Shown: positions 9,012 through 19,614 of the stretch, in pieces
Position numbering within the stretch: position 1 is the stretch's first letter
Layout: each line of letters begins with the position of its first letter
Assembly: GCF_000003605.2 (NCBI RefSeq)
Contig: NW_003131853.1
Location: forward strand, 36,244 to 57,398
Source of the DNA: Saccoglossus kowalevskii
Lineage: Eukaryota > Hemichordata > Enteropneusta > Harrimaniidae
Direction: 5' to 3'
Length of the DNA: 21,155 nt
Made by a program: the position numbers and the translations under genes
The notes under the pieces: model-generated
The model's input: only the letters and a program-made list of their open reading frames with translations
Told to the model about the DNA's origin: nothing
The model's database searches: none

Positions 9012-9454
9012 CGGAGGGGGGGTGCAGTTGATACACAGCTGGGTAGGTGCCCCTGAATGCTCAAAGGTGTGACCGTTTTTATACCTGGATCACTATTCAG
9101 GTAAAACTACCCATATTTATACCATAGTATCATTTCTGTCATCACTGTTTATTCCAAATAAAACAGTTACCGTATGTGCTCTATTAGAAGAGCATATCCA
9201 ATAGAAGCACATGTAAGCCAAGAGTTGCATTGTATATTGATTTATTACATAAGAGCATATTACTAACACAATGTTCAGGTTATTTTTAAATGAGAAACAA
9301 CAGTACCAAATCGGAAAATATATATTTATACCGATATTTATACCTATTTTGACCAGAAATAAGACAGATACTTATACTTAAATCCAAAAAACGAGACCCA
9401 TTTCAGGGCACGTCCCCATTAGGCAAGTTCTATGTATTGCCCCCCTCCTCCGGC
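9012..9454. mobile_element. 443-bp nonautonomous hAT-like element
   Basis: Flanked by the exact 8-bp direct repeat GTCGTCGC (9004-9011 and 9455-9462); removing the element and one repeat restores continuity with MITE copy A. Left end CGGAGGGGGGG and the reverse complement of the right end (GCCGGAGGAGGGGGG) form imperfect terminal inverted repeats, with weaker similarity (TGCCCCTGAATG against TGCCCTGAAATG) about 40 bp inward. An 8-bp duplication is the hAT signature. The interior is AT-rich and noncoding. Confidence 0.65.
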
Positions 9455-9493
9455 GTCGTCGCACAAAGCATGTTCGAATTTCATGTAAACAGA

Positions 9494-10090
9494 CAATGTA
9501 AATAATAACTTTACTGTCAACCTATCTCCATTGAGATCTGGACTAACATACAATAAAGATTAAATGGTACAGAAAAAATATATATAAAATACAAAAAAAG
9601 TATAACAGAAAAAGAAAAAGAAAAAATAACAGTATTAGTAAAAGAAGTCTTTTATAAAGTAGTAAATAAATAGTTTACATATAAATGTAAGAATGTATTA
9701 TATTTTCAGGACAGCTGGCAATCTCTGTATATTTTCTTTTCTCACACGGAAGCATTTGTGAATATATTTTGATATTTTGAGAATCAGTTTTTCATCTTTG
9801 TTATTTAGAAGAGTTTCTAGTTTTTCTCTATTGGTATTTTTTTAGGCTGTATTTTTAATACTTTGAATATATCGTTTCTTTCATTTATGTATAATTTACA
9901 GTTTAGAAGAAAGTGTATTTCATCCTCTACTTCATTAGTTTTACAAATGGGACATTTTCTGTTGGATATATCTATGTTGCTGTGTGAAGCTCTATGTGAT
10001 GGGTTTTTAACAACTTCTAAATATTTTTTAAAAATATTATCAGTTTTTACTAGCCTGTATGTACGGAGTTTGTTGTTATGATTCAATGTA
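9494..10090 (-). mobile_element. 5'-truncated LINE 3' end
   Basis: On the minus strand, coding sequence for the extreme C-terminus of a non-LTR retrotransposon polyprotein is followed by ~320 bp of A/T-rich 3' UTR. A possible target duplication CAATGTA stands at 9494-9500 and 10084-10090. It is inserted in MITE copy B. The A-rich run near 9573-9628 (plus strand) lies inside the 3' UTR. Confidence 0.65.
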
Positions 10091-10125
10091 TTTAAACGCG
10101 TTGTGTACGTTGCTATTAGACCCAT
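9817..10125 (-). pseudogene. LINE polyprotein C-terminal fragment (zinc-knuckle-like)
   Basis: The minus-strand ORF has KLRTYRLVKTD (residues ~19-29), then a KNPSHRASHSNIDISNRK basic segment, then CPICKTNEVEDEIHFLLNC (residues ~58-76), a Cys-X2-Cys...His-X4-Cys knuckle. This LRTYxLFK...CxxC...EDExHFLLxC arrangement is typical of the tail after the reverse transcriptase in many animal LINE polyproteins (CR1/Jockey-like). The first ~10 residues come from the host MITE, so the ATG at 10125 is accidental and the ORF is a chimera. No RT or endonuclease domain remains. Confidence 0.75.
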
Positions 10126-10163
10126 ATCGAACAGGACGCGGCGTGTTGTTTGCAGTGTCCTTG

Positions 10164-11526
10164 ATTATTCGCAAAGCATGTATATCATTTCTGTTAATAC
10201 GCGCTCGGACATTATACGAAATGATTCCAGAGGGCGTCCTACCCAATTGTGTCAGTATTGTATCCAAACCAAGCCCACAGTCCCGGTGTCGAGGGACTGT
10301 GTCTAGCTGTGGGTCCATGCTTAGTGGTCTGAGGTCCATGATAGCTCTTCGTCATTTGTGGCCCCTTTCCTGCGAAATTTTTGGTCTCCCAATCTTCTTC
10401 TCCCAATTGGTCTCCCAATGCTCCGTATATCATGCATGGCATTCAAACAGTGGTTCCAATTTTTTGAAAAGACATCTGAAAATCCGAAAAATATCCAGTT
10501 TCATGTAATCTATATCAAGCGATAACTCACCAAGACTGTCCCAAACGACCTGATGTTTATGGAGTTGGTACACATTATGCCGAGACAATATGTTGACAAA
10601 GTTTCTGACTCATTAATGATGATTTATATCAAATGGTCACAGCGACACTATTGTTCTTTTAAAACAAATTTCCAGTATTATCATATCTTTTGTCTAACAT
10701 TGTTTCTAGATTCGTGAAAACGTTATCCATTTTTTTATAATACTAATTGTGTGCAATATTTGACAGAAAATAAAATAAGGGTAACATCATGATTGTTGCC
10801 AAACTACATTCAGTCAAAAAAATACAATATCAATTCTAAACATGAATAACGAACTATAATTTTTGTTTCAAACTTCAAACAAGTAATGAACATAATCCAG
10901 CCAATTTAACAATAATACTGTCTTCGCTGTTACTTGATAGGTACTTGAACATCTGGAAACCCAGTCAGAAAATTAGGGCAATGTGAACATTCTTTGCATA
11001 TTCTATTTCTAAAGAGTTTTGGGATCAATACATGCGATCTTCTCAATTGCTAGATTGTATCATTACCTCTTCTGAAATGGAACATAGATAATCCTTGTTT
11101 CAGATTTAAAACAGATGAAGAACAATTGTTTATGTTTTTTACCCTAATTTATCGTTAGAAGATGACATCTACAATACATATGTTTTGTAAGGTTGTCATT
11201 CCTGAGTCGTCTGATTCGAAACCAATAACATAGTAGTAGTATGTCAGCTGAGTATGTCCACTACCCATTTGTGAAACATTCGCATTAACTGTGTTGAGCC
11301 GTCTTTCTGCGGTCTGATTTATTCACTCTTTGTTATATTGTAAAGAAAGTTTCATATTTCTTTATTTTGATTTTTTTTAAATATATTTCACCCACTTGCT
11401 TGAATTTTGTAATGGTCTTAACCGCCCTCAGCGTTGAAATTGGGGCAGGAGACCGGACTGGGCCTCCAAATGCAAATCTGCAGTAAGTTAAAGGTACTTA
11501 TGTTGCATTGTGGTTAAAAAAAAAGA
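10164..11526. other. Intergenic DNA before the VIRMA gene
   Basis: No gene seen. 10164-10500 is somewhat GC-richer and carries overlapping ORFs (for example 10059-10508 plus), but without domain-like pattern; it also has a 9-bp perfect stem CACAGTCCC (10276-10284)/GGGACTGTG (10293-10301). From 10500 to about 11400 the DNA is AT-rich and featureless. The core promoter of the next gene must lie near 11400-11530, but I see no TATA box in a convincing place. Confidence 0.5.
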
Positions 11527-11527
11527 A

Positions 11528-11538
11528 CAAGATGGCGG
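11528..11538 (+). promoter_or_regulatory. YY1-type site over the VIRMA start codon
   Basis: CAAGATGGCGG matches the YY1 consensus (CAAGATGGCGGC) except for the last base, in the usual orientation, and contains the initiator ATG at 11532. Such sites just downstream of the transcription start, often coinciding with the start codon, are common in metazoan housekeeping promoters. Confidence 0.6.
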
Positions 11539-11609
11539 AACCCGGGGATGAAGACGTGACTGAAATTCATTTATTGTTTTGCGAGACGTTTGATCACGAG
11601 AAGGGCGAG
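11532..11609 (+). CDS. VIRMA: VIRMA exon 1
   Basis: Encodes MAEPGDEDVTEIHLLFCETF and six more residues, 26 codons, ending GGCGAG|GTAAGT, an ideal donor in phase 0. The start is set by the length and by the match of the hydrophobic LLFCETF to the same position in known Virilizer proteins. The upstream frame is closed by nearby stops. Confidence 0.9.
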
Positions 11610-14600
11610 GTAAGTGAATGCATTTTAGATGTGGAATATTGGTAAGAAGATGCAGTTAAACTACAGTATATGCATACAATTTTAGCCGCAAGATCGATAC
11701 AAGACGAGGAAAGAATGACACACTGTCCCTGATCGTCAATGTTTGGGAAATAGAATTCACTGTTATTACTGCATACACCCAGAGGGCAGATGTTTGCTCA
11801 TTTCCTCCTAATTCCTCCATTTCCTCCTAATTATATCTTCAGTGGTACACAGCATGATTCACACGATTTGTTAGTTTCTGAATGCAAACAATGACAAGTA
11901 ACTTTATGTTTTAGAATCTGTGACCAAGTTGTAGTGACCACTTGCTGCCTGTATCATCGTTGTGAAATAATGTGACAAATCAGTAGCATCATTTTACTTT
12001 CCTGAGTGTTCTCAAGTCTGTGATTGACCAAAAGTCACAGTAACCAGATGGTTATACTGGTAGTATTTATCTACTAATTAATTTAAAAATTGGTAAAGTG
12101 TTTGTGTATTCATATAAACAAATATTCACACCTTCTTCAGTGTAATATACCGTAAATATGTATAGGTTTTATTATCATACGTCTTGTGCTACAACATGTA
12201 TGTATGGGGGTCTAAAAACTAACTTTGCGACGCGATTGTGCGACTCGCCGAATGTCGATTATTGCACTCTGCGACAGGATCGCAGTGCCACTCTGCGAAG
12301 AGCATGATTCCTATTGGTTGGTGGGTCGAACAGCCCGAATCCCAATGGTCGATGTTCACCGCATGCCTTATAAAAAATTAAGTTTTAAATGGTAAAAATG
12401 GTACGGTAAAAAAAAAGTGTGTAAATTCTATGTACCGGCGACATGCCGCACTGTTGGGTAATCGGCAAGCACATGGAAGACAACTTGTGGGACCAAACAA
12501 ATGACACATGGTTTACGGTGATTACACACATCACACCGCTAGCTAGAAAACTTAAATAGTGTAACGTGCACGTTGGTTTTGACTGCCTATTTACGGTGTA
12601 ACTTTATCGTCATCTTGGAGTTGTAAGGCTTCGTCCCGACAGGGAGCTGTATCTCATTACAGCTCCCTGGTCCCGACGACTATGCTCATTAGCATAGGCG
12701 GCAGCTTCAAAGCGAGTGGAACGCGAAGTACTTTTCACGCGTTCTGCAACGAATGTTGTACGTCTGCTTTGACTTTGTTGAGTGCATCAAGGAAAATAAT
12801 TTGCAAGCAATGAAAAAAAATCATTCACGATGTGCAACGTTTTGCCATGACAGCAGTTGTTTGCAATCGTCTGCCTTCGTTTAGATCATAAACGGACTCC
12901 AAACTTGTGGTCTACGATCGAGTAGCTGGTATTTTAACCAGAAATGAAATACTTTGTAACAGTTGTGAAAAGTAAACAAAAACGGCGTTGGTTTGTGGTA
13001 TGAATTGAATTATTTTTGTATCATAATTTTTGAAGTCAGTATTACTGAAAATTATGGTTTATTTTTTTAAATGAACGCCAAATTTCGGTGGTCCATATTG
13101 ATCTTAATGTAGTGGGAATGGAAATTTTCTTTTTTTTTTCTTCTTGATTTTTCAATAATTAATAAAACGGTTACTTTGTACATGTACCTTGATTCATCAT
13201 CCCAGCTTTTCCAAATTTCGGATAGACCAGTGCTCAAACGCTAACACTACTACCGTTTCGTTAATATTTGCATAATGTTTATAACATGTATATGTATACT
13301 ACCGGTAATACTCTGTTGTTGACGATTCTGATAGAACGGGTGACAAATTTCCTGTCGCAAACAATGCATATTTATCTAACGTCCATTGTCAGCATTATTA
13401 TCAGTCAAGACTTCGTTTTATTTTTTATATTTTATTTTAATAATACCATTCTACTAACGCAATGACGATGAAAAAAAGAAAGCAAAGACGCCAATGACAG
13501 ACGAGGCAAAAAAAAATCTGCAACTCAGGGTCATATTTACTAATTTAGACTTGCCTGCAGCCTAACCTTCCTGCAGCCTTTACGTTTACGCAATTTATAT
13601 TTATTTTTCAAGAGTTTTTCATCGGAATCGCAACAGATTGCAAACACGTCTAGGTCATATAATGACCAACTTCGAGAGTTGTTCGAAGGGGACGACTAGG
13701 CTGAAATATTCGCATCAACGCGAAAGAGTTTCAACAACTTAACCGATGACGACACCTATACGTGAGACCGTTGAGGGCCGCTGATCAGACGAGGAAGTGA
13801 GTACAGAAAATCTGTTGCTCGTCGACATCGGCCAAATCACAGTCCCTCTATAAACAAAGCCATGTTTCCGTTTATGCAGTAGCGTGCACCCATCTAATTT
13901 TCCGTTGACACTGCCGTTTTAGTTTTCTATCTTCAGCAGTAGTTTCAATCCATTCACACAGCTTTACGTTTTTTCTCTTAATATTCCTAATAAAACTATA
14001 TTGATTGCCTAAAAACTGTTTGACCCGCTACACGCTTTATTTGGGAATTCAAAGTGATGAATATAGTCATAACAAATTATACTTGCTAATGACAAAAAAG
14101 AACGTAACATCGCGTGAAACTTACTTCGCGCTCTACTCGCTTTAAAGCTGCCGCCTATGCTAATGAGCATAGTTGCGGACGAAGCCGTACAACTTCAAGA
14201 TGGCCCTAATACTACCAGCTCCCTGATGTTACACCGTAATAAGGCAGCCAACACCAACGTGCATGTGTTTTATAACCCCTTTCATCCCATCCGGGGGATG
14301 TTTTATATGTTAATAAATCAATGTTAAATACTTGCTGATTACTGAACCGTGCGGCATGTCGTCGGTAAATACTTGTTTGCCGTAGTTCGCGAGCAGTCGG
14401 CAAAATAACCATTTAAAACTGAACATTTCTATAAGGCATGCTGTGTACTCTTACATCGATCGACCATTGAGATTCACGCTTTTCGACCAACCAACCAATG
14501 GGAATCGTGCTCTTCGCAGAATGACACTGCGATCCTGTCGCAGAGTGCAATAATCGACATTCGGCGAGTCGCACAATCGCGTCGCAGAGTTAGTTTTTAG

Positions 14601-17600
14601 ACCCCCATACATACCTCGCTACAATAATTGTTATTATTGTACTCAGGTTATCATACTCTAGTTTTTGTTTTCTGTTTGACTGACCCCTGACCCCTCCACC
14701 TGATCAATGAAAACACAAAGCAAATTGTGGAACATATATGCTGAAGTGTGCTATGTACAAAAACCTAAATTCCAATATTTTGTTAATAAACTTATTATTG
14801 TGCATTTTTTTTTTTTTGTTAAAAACACTGAAAAAAAAAAAGGTAAGGTAAAGTATCACTTCCAGAAATAGTTTGCTACCAGACACTCTCAGTAACGTAC
14901 TCAAAATTTGCATAATCAAACACATCACACACGGACACTACACAGACGCAAATTCTGAGTGCTCGTTTACTGCTATACGATTAGACTGCTGGCATAATGG
15001 TTTTTCTCAACTAAAATGATTTAATGTCGCAAATGTCGCAATGCTTTTGCGAAATACCAAAGGCGTCTGACAGACTGTTGTAGGCCACCATGCCATAAGT
15101 TGCCTGTAATGATTTGAGGCTATGACGTTTAGTTTAGTTACCGTACTTCCCCGAGCATAAGCCCCTCCCCGAGTATAAGCCCACCCCTCTGTTTTTAGAC
15201 ATTTAACAAGTTGAGGGCATCCCTGAGTATAAGCCCATGGTGTTTCTACCGGGCATCGACGACATTTATTAAAATATGCATGTAAAAAGTGTATTTCATT
15301 GCATAATAATCGTGAGTGGTACGGTAGTTTGGTTCCTGCTTTTACGAGAAAACTCGCATTAATTTCAGGCCGGCGAACGTATGGAACATCGTTCGCACAT
15401 TTTCTATTCTGTTATTTACTCAGAATGAACCCCGATGTTGCAATACTGAAGTAATCCATATTTATTTTGAGTAGTAGTTTTAGAAACGCCAAAAATGTGA
15501 TCGTCAAGTCGTGAAACCTATTCATTGAACATCGTTTTACTTTTCCGAATAATCGTGTCCATTGAGACTTTCTTGAATGGGATGTGATCGAGCAAACTAT
15601 TCTTTGACATGAATGGTGACGTTGAAGGGTTTAAATACTTCCTCCACCCTCACTGTACCTTTCGAAAATTGCGAATCAACAGCTTTAGGGAAAAATTGGT
15701 TACAATTTAAACCCCCCCCCCCCATTTTTAAAAATCTTTTCTGAGGTGGTCCTCGAGTATAAGCCCACCCCCTAATTTTCCCGATCTACATGTTCAGGCC
15801 CCTGGACTTATACTCAGGGAAGTATGGTATTTGCATAATGATATTGATACATTGTATGGAACATCTCGTGAGTATTTGGACTCAGTTCCAGGCCTAGCAG
15901 TTGAGCAATAAACACCTTGGCTACAAGTGCTCCTCCCCAGTGCGTTATTCTCCTTCGGATTTGGCGACCAATACTCACTTGGTTCACTCTACCTTGAGAA
16001 GTCTGTTTTCAGTTTACATCGCCACTGTAGAGAAATTCTCCTGTAGCATATCTGTAGTGTGACAAGTTGATTGACAGGTAGAATGATGTCATGGAATTAC
16101 TTTCCAATCACTAGTCACAAGGGGAAATGCAATATTATATTTACTCACCACTTCATGCAAATTTCATCTTTCTATGCAGATGAGCTCCACCTATTTGCAA
16201 ATTATACATCATCATGTTGCTTGCATAATTAACAGCAAGGCTTTGTCTTCAACCTATAACAGTCCCTTGGGTCTACTTTTGCTTAATGATGCACTCGTAC
16301 ATAAATTCTGGTAATCTGTGAATAACCTCATAATGTTCAGAATGATTTGTTATGTGCTGGCCACTCTCAGCACTGCTTGTCTTTAGAAAGTGTTACACAA
16401 GTTATTGCAGTGAGATTTCCTATAAATTATTAAAGAGAATGCACCCTGTTTTGTGTATGTAAACTGGCTTATTTTTCAAGTTGTCAAGAAGAACTGTAAA
16501 GTACAATAACAAAAATTTGACCACATTTAAATAATTAGACTTGTAGAATAAAGAATTATGTTGTAATTTTAAAAATCAGTGATTGCAAAAACATTAGATG
16601 ACACATGAACATCATTTTTGTTGAAATACAATCACTTGAGATGATTCATGGCAAAAACATTAGATGACACACATGAACATCATTTTTGTTGGAACACAAT
16701 CACTTGAGATGATTCATGGCAAAAACATTAGATGACACACATGAACATCATTTTTGTTGAAACACAATCACTTGAGATGATTCATGGCAAAAACATTAGA
16801 TGACACATGAACATCATTTTTGTTGAAACACAATCACTTGAGATGATTCATGGCAAAAACATTAGATGACACATGAACATCATTTTTGTTGAAACACAAT
16901 CACTTGAGATGATTCATTGTAAAAACATTAGATGACACATGAACATCATTTTTGTTGAAACACAATCACTTGAGATGATTCATGGCAAAAAAATTAGATT
17001 AAGGACTTGCAGATTTATTTCACAAATGTGCAAAACATTTTATCTGTTATCATCACAACAGCTGTGAAACTCTTTTAATATTAGTTTTACCTTCTAAAAA
17101 GTTCTAATCGCCTCTTAAAAAACACCATGCAGCAAAATCATTGCTAATAAATCGTACCGTAACTTTAAGAATAACAAAATTTATTGCTGCAATGCATTCT
17201 TAGCGATTCTGAATAAAAAAACGGTAAACTGTATTCAAGGAATAGTGTCTCGGTATGCAAATAAGAAAGGATGCATATTATAGCATCAGATGCATGAACA
17301 CAAAGTACAATTCAGAAATTAGAAACGAATACATCTGGTAATTATAATTCTTATCACTCAATAAATATCGTTTTAAAATCTTTTTGTTGAGAGTGAATTA
17401 TGACCCATACTCCTCTCGGCTCCAGGTGTATAAAAAGAAAGATGGCTACCAGATTTCAATATGCAAATGATACTCAAATGGAATCACTCTTTTTGACATT
17501 CAGAGTACAGTTAAGGATGAGATTTCAATGTAATTTCCACCTAAAAACGAAAATATGTTTCAAACAGTCATTATGCTCTTTAAAGTACTACATGTAAAAC

Positions 17601-18784
17601 CTCAATATTTGAAATAGTAAAACGTGCATCATATCATAGACCTTAAATCTATGATCATATCTCATTCTTCACTCATTTTTGCATTTTACTGCAGGAATTA
17701 AATTTAGATCTTGTGCAGTTTCCACGGCCAGTGTGTATAAGTGAAATCAGGATTATTCCTTCTGGTACAAGAGCACACACTGAATTCTATGAAGAAAATA
17801 AACTTGGGTAAGAATTTATATGACTGCTATTAATATATAATTATTATACTAGGGACACTTTGAAAATGACATGCATCATTGTTTGCACTTATAAACTGAT
17901 TTGGTTTCCTGTTTATCCCATGTCATGATGGTACAGTCACTGTCTATTCATACCTGGCTGATAATTATTTGCACAGGGGCGCTCTGAATAAAAATAGGAA
18001 TGCACATAAAAAATGGTTTACTCGTACTCATTTTTTTGTTATATTGCCTCCAATTAGATCTATGCATTTTACTGAGGTAAAATACGCGACTTCTCAGTAA
18101 AATTCTGAAAGGGTTCATGGGGTATTATGTTTACATCCAGCTTGCAAAACTGTGCAATCGGAATGATGGTAACATTGTTGTGTAATGAAGTTATTATTCC
18201 TTCAATTTGTGTGCATTATATTTTTTTCCTGGGTGTTTGAACTTTGTTTGACAGATACGTATAAAAATCATCATTACACATAGTAACTCATTTACATAAC
18301 AATGTAATCTAATAATGAGTAGATTAGACTGAAACAATATTCTGCAAAAAAATTAACTTTGAAAGAGTTCTCAAGGATTTTGCACACTGAATAATGACCA
18401 GTGGCTTTAGCCTCCCATATCAGTCTGTGGCACATCTGCCCTGGATACCGGTCAATTTCTTTTTGGAACTTGGACCTATTGACCAGTGATCAAAATTTAT
18501 ATTGCCCATGGATTTTGTAATTTGTTCAATAACTTTCATGGAGCATAAGGCTATATGTATACGAGTCGCTGTTATTTTAGATTTAAGTGATATCATTGCC
18601 CACTGTGCAGTCTTTTGTTTTAACAGAATGTAATTCTTTTTATTGTAGGAGAACATCACCAGCTAACTTCAAGTTGGAATTATTCATCAATAACTTGAGT
18701 AAACCAGGTTCATCTATATTTGAAAGACTGGGTATTCTTGAGTATGAAGAATCTAATCACATACAATTGGTGACCAAGTCTGAG
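11532..18784 (+). CDS. VIRMA: Virilizer homologue (VIRMA), N-terminal part
   Basis: Three exons (11532-11609, 17695-17807, 18649-18784) join in phase to encode ~109 residues. The sequence follows the VIR_N domain at the start of Virilizer/KIAA1429: an acidic leader with LLFCETF (residues ~14-20), VQFPRPVCISEIRIIPSGTR (~32-51) and the signature INNLSKPGSSIFERLGILEY (~76-95). VIRMA is a very large nuclear scaffold (about 1,800 residues in human) of the MACOM part of the m6A mRNA methyltransferase, with WTAP, ZC3H13 and HAKAI, guiding METTL3/METTL14; in Drosophila, virilizer acts in Sxl splicing and sex determination. The remaining ~94% lies right of the window. Identity is very likely; all other points follow from the family. 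Intron 1 (6,085 bp) is loaded with transposon remains. Confidence 0.93.
11610..12204. other. VIRMA intron 1, proximal part
   Basis: AT-rich noncoding sequence up to the edge of the foldback element. The only local structure is an imperfect TTTCCTCCTAATTCC duplication at about 11798-11832. Confidence 0.5.
12205..14607. mobile_element. 2.4-kb foldback element with ~0.5-kb inverted arms
   Basis: The left arm (12205 to about 12750) and right arm (about 14102 to 14607) are diverged inverted copies. The outer ends TGGGGGTCTAAAAACTAACT match exactly over about 22 bases, and TGCGACGCGATTGTGCGACT against TGCGACGCGATTGTGCGACT remains conserved next to them; inner landmarks include CTATGCTCATTAGCATAGGC and ACGGTGTAAC. 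A TA dinucleotide flanks each end, compatible with a Tc1/mariner-like TA target, but the flank itself continues as palindromic GTATGTA/TACATAC, so the exact edge is uncertain. The 1.35-kb middle is AT-rich with no transposase, only a 65-codon ORF at 13268. Nonautonomous, and old judging by arm divergence. Confidence 0.8.
12640..12669. mobile_element. 30-bp hairpin insertion in the left arm
   Basis: CAGGGAGCTGTA (12640-12651) is perfectly inverted as TACAGCTCCCTG (12658-12669), with a 6-bp loop. It is bracketed by GTCCCGAC at 12633-12640 and 12670-12677. The same spot in the right arm reads straight through (TTCGTCCGCAACTATGCTC on the complement), so the hairpin entered after the arms formed. 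CAGGG termini with a 7-8-bp duplication resemble a minimal hAT derivative. Confidence 0.55.
14608..15140. other. VIRMA intron 1, between two transposons
   Basis: Noncoding. It holds T and A homopolymers around 14807-14842, over which the minus ORF 14704-14928 is read; that ORF is Phe/Lys-rich and not a gene. Confidence 0.5.
15141..15827. mobile_element. 0.69-kb TA-flanked MITE with ATAAGCCC repeats
   Basis: Left end CCGTACTTCCCCGAGCATAA and the reverse complement of the right end (CCATACTTCCCTGAGTATAA) are inverted repeats, each bordered by TA (15139-15140, 15828-15829). The motif CCGAGYATAAGCCC recurs inside: near 15150, 15168, 15222 and 15752 on the plus strand and near 15800-15818 on the minus strand. 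Subterminal repeated motifs are usual binding sites for the transposase. The interior is noncoding and includes a C13 run near 15711-15723. The parent family is not identified. Confidence 0.75.
15830..16584. other. VIRMA intron 1, no feature seen
   Basis: AT-rich noncoding sequence with dense stops, no inverted-repeat pair and no plausible exon matching the next segment of the Virilizer protein. Confidence 0.5.
16585..17000. repeat. 66-68-bp tandem repeat, 6.2 units
   Basis: Units start at 16585, 16651, 16719, 16787, 16853, 16919, with a fragment from 16985. The unit begins GCAAAAACATTAGATGACAC and ends CACTTGAGATGATTCATG. Units 2 and 3 carry two extra bases (ACAC before ATGAAC), giving 68 instead of 66 bp. 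Units differ by only a few bases, so the array is young. It is noncoding in all frames. Confidence 0.95.
17001..17694. other. VIRMA intron 1, distal part
   Basis: AT-rich noncoding DNA leading to the exon 2 acceptor. The ORF 17400-17597 is Lys/Phe/Thr-rich, without recognisable pattern. A T-rich tract and TTTTACTGCAG (17684-17694) form the acceptor. Confidence 0.55.
17695..17807 (+). CDS. VIRMA: VIRMA exon 2
   Basis: Acceptor TTTACTGCAG, donor CTTGG|GTAAGA in phase 2. It encodes 37 codons starting ELNLDLVQFPRPVCISEIRI and continuing IPSGTRAHTEFYEENKL, then two bases of Gly64. The run VxFPxxVxIxEIRxIPxGxRAH is the most recognisable part of the Virilizer N-terminus. Confidence 0.93.
17808..18648. 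other. VIRMA intron 2
   Basis: An 841-bp intron, AT-rich, no transposon termini or repeats seen. The minus ORF 18420-18659 crosses into exon 3 and is not a gene. Confidence 0.7.
18649..18784 (+). CDS. VIRMA: VIRMA exon 3
   Basis: Acceptor TTTTATTGTAG, donor TCTGAG|GTATGG in phase 0. Its first base completes Gly64; 45 codons follow, RTSPANFKLELFINNLSKPG then SSIFERLGILEYEESNHIQL. In other animals this segment is followed by a conserved Leu-Arg-Gly-Trp-Tyr type motif. I find no matching exon before the right edge, so intron 3 is at least 2.37 kb. Confidence 0.93.
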
Positions 18785-19614
18785 GTATGGTGTTTTCCAT
18801 GATAGGCTAGATTATATATGTGCCAAATAAAAATATTTATAGTCGTGTCTCTAATAATCTGGCTATTGTGTCTAGAAATTATATTTTGGCTATTGTTTAA
18901 ATATGAACTGTTCTCTCAAACTAAGAGTTTGTGCAAGATTCAGGTTATACTCATGTGGAAATTACCTAAAAGTGACCATATTTTCACTTCACTTTTTACT
19001 CAAGATGGTAATCTGGTAGCCATTTTGTTTTTGAAAAATTTTATTCTAGATGTATATTAATGTTCTCACCAGGATAAAAACAGTATGGCGGCGCCGCCAC
19101 ACCTGAGAGACCACCACACCTGTCAGACTCCGCCACGCTCAAAATCATTACCGCCATGCTTGATTTTCGCACTTTCACCTTTGTCTATGATTTCCATAGC
19201 TATTGTTCTATGAGATGCCTCCTTGTTGTTCATAAACAGCCTTAAGGATGCTGTACACGTTTTTTTGCTTTGAAACCCCAAATTCTACTTTTTTGTATTT
19301 TTCAATGCTGGACCACAGGGAGCAAACACTCAGTAGAAAAAAAAAGGAATTGGATGTTTTTATAGGGTGTAAAAATCAATTTTTGTTAATAATTAAAAAC
19401 AAAAGCACATGTCATTGTTTTGAAAGCTATGTTTTAATTAATCAGCTAAAGTCACTACCATAGCAAATATAAACAGTCTCTTGCATTCAGAACAAGTTCA
19501 GACTAGTAATACAAGTATTAGTAGTCCGAGGTACAAGTTACATGCATTCCATCTACAAATCTATCGTCCACAAATTTAATTTCATTGAATTTCTCGCTCT
19601 TCAAGCAGTCGACT

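Larger units (their letters stand above)
8990..10163. mobile_element. MITE copy B, split by two insertions
   Basis: The left part TTTATAGGGCGGTGGTCGTC (8990-9011) resumes at 9463 as ACAAAGCATGTTCGAATTTC, and again at about 10101 as TGTGTACGTTGCTATTAGAC followed by CCATATCGAACAGGACGCGG. These three pieces align in order and orientation with the intact copy A at 1524-1631. The right terminal repeat is decayed after about 10155. The first break is a hAT-like element (9012-9454), the second a LINE tail (about 9494-10090). The MITE is therefore older than both. Confidence 0.7.

Noticed and set aside
10059-10508. 149-codon plus-strand ORF
   Set aside because: It starts antisense to the LINE tail and runs through the MITE remnant; no domain-like pattern and no splice context.
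13268-13465. 65-codon ORF inside the foldback element as a transposase
   Set aside because: Hydrophobic, low-complexity, without a DDE/D-like pattern; far too short.
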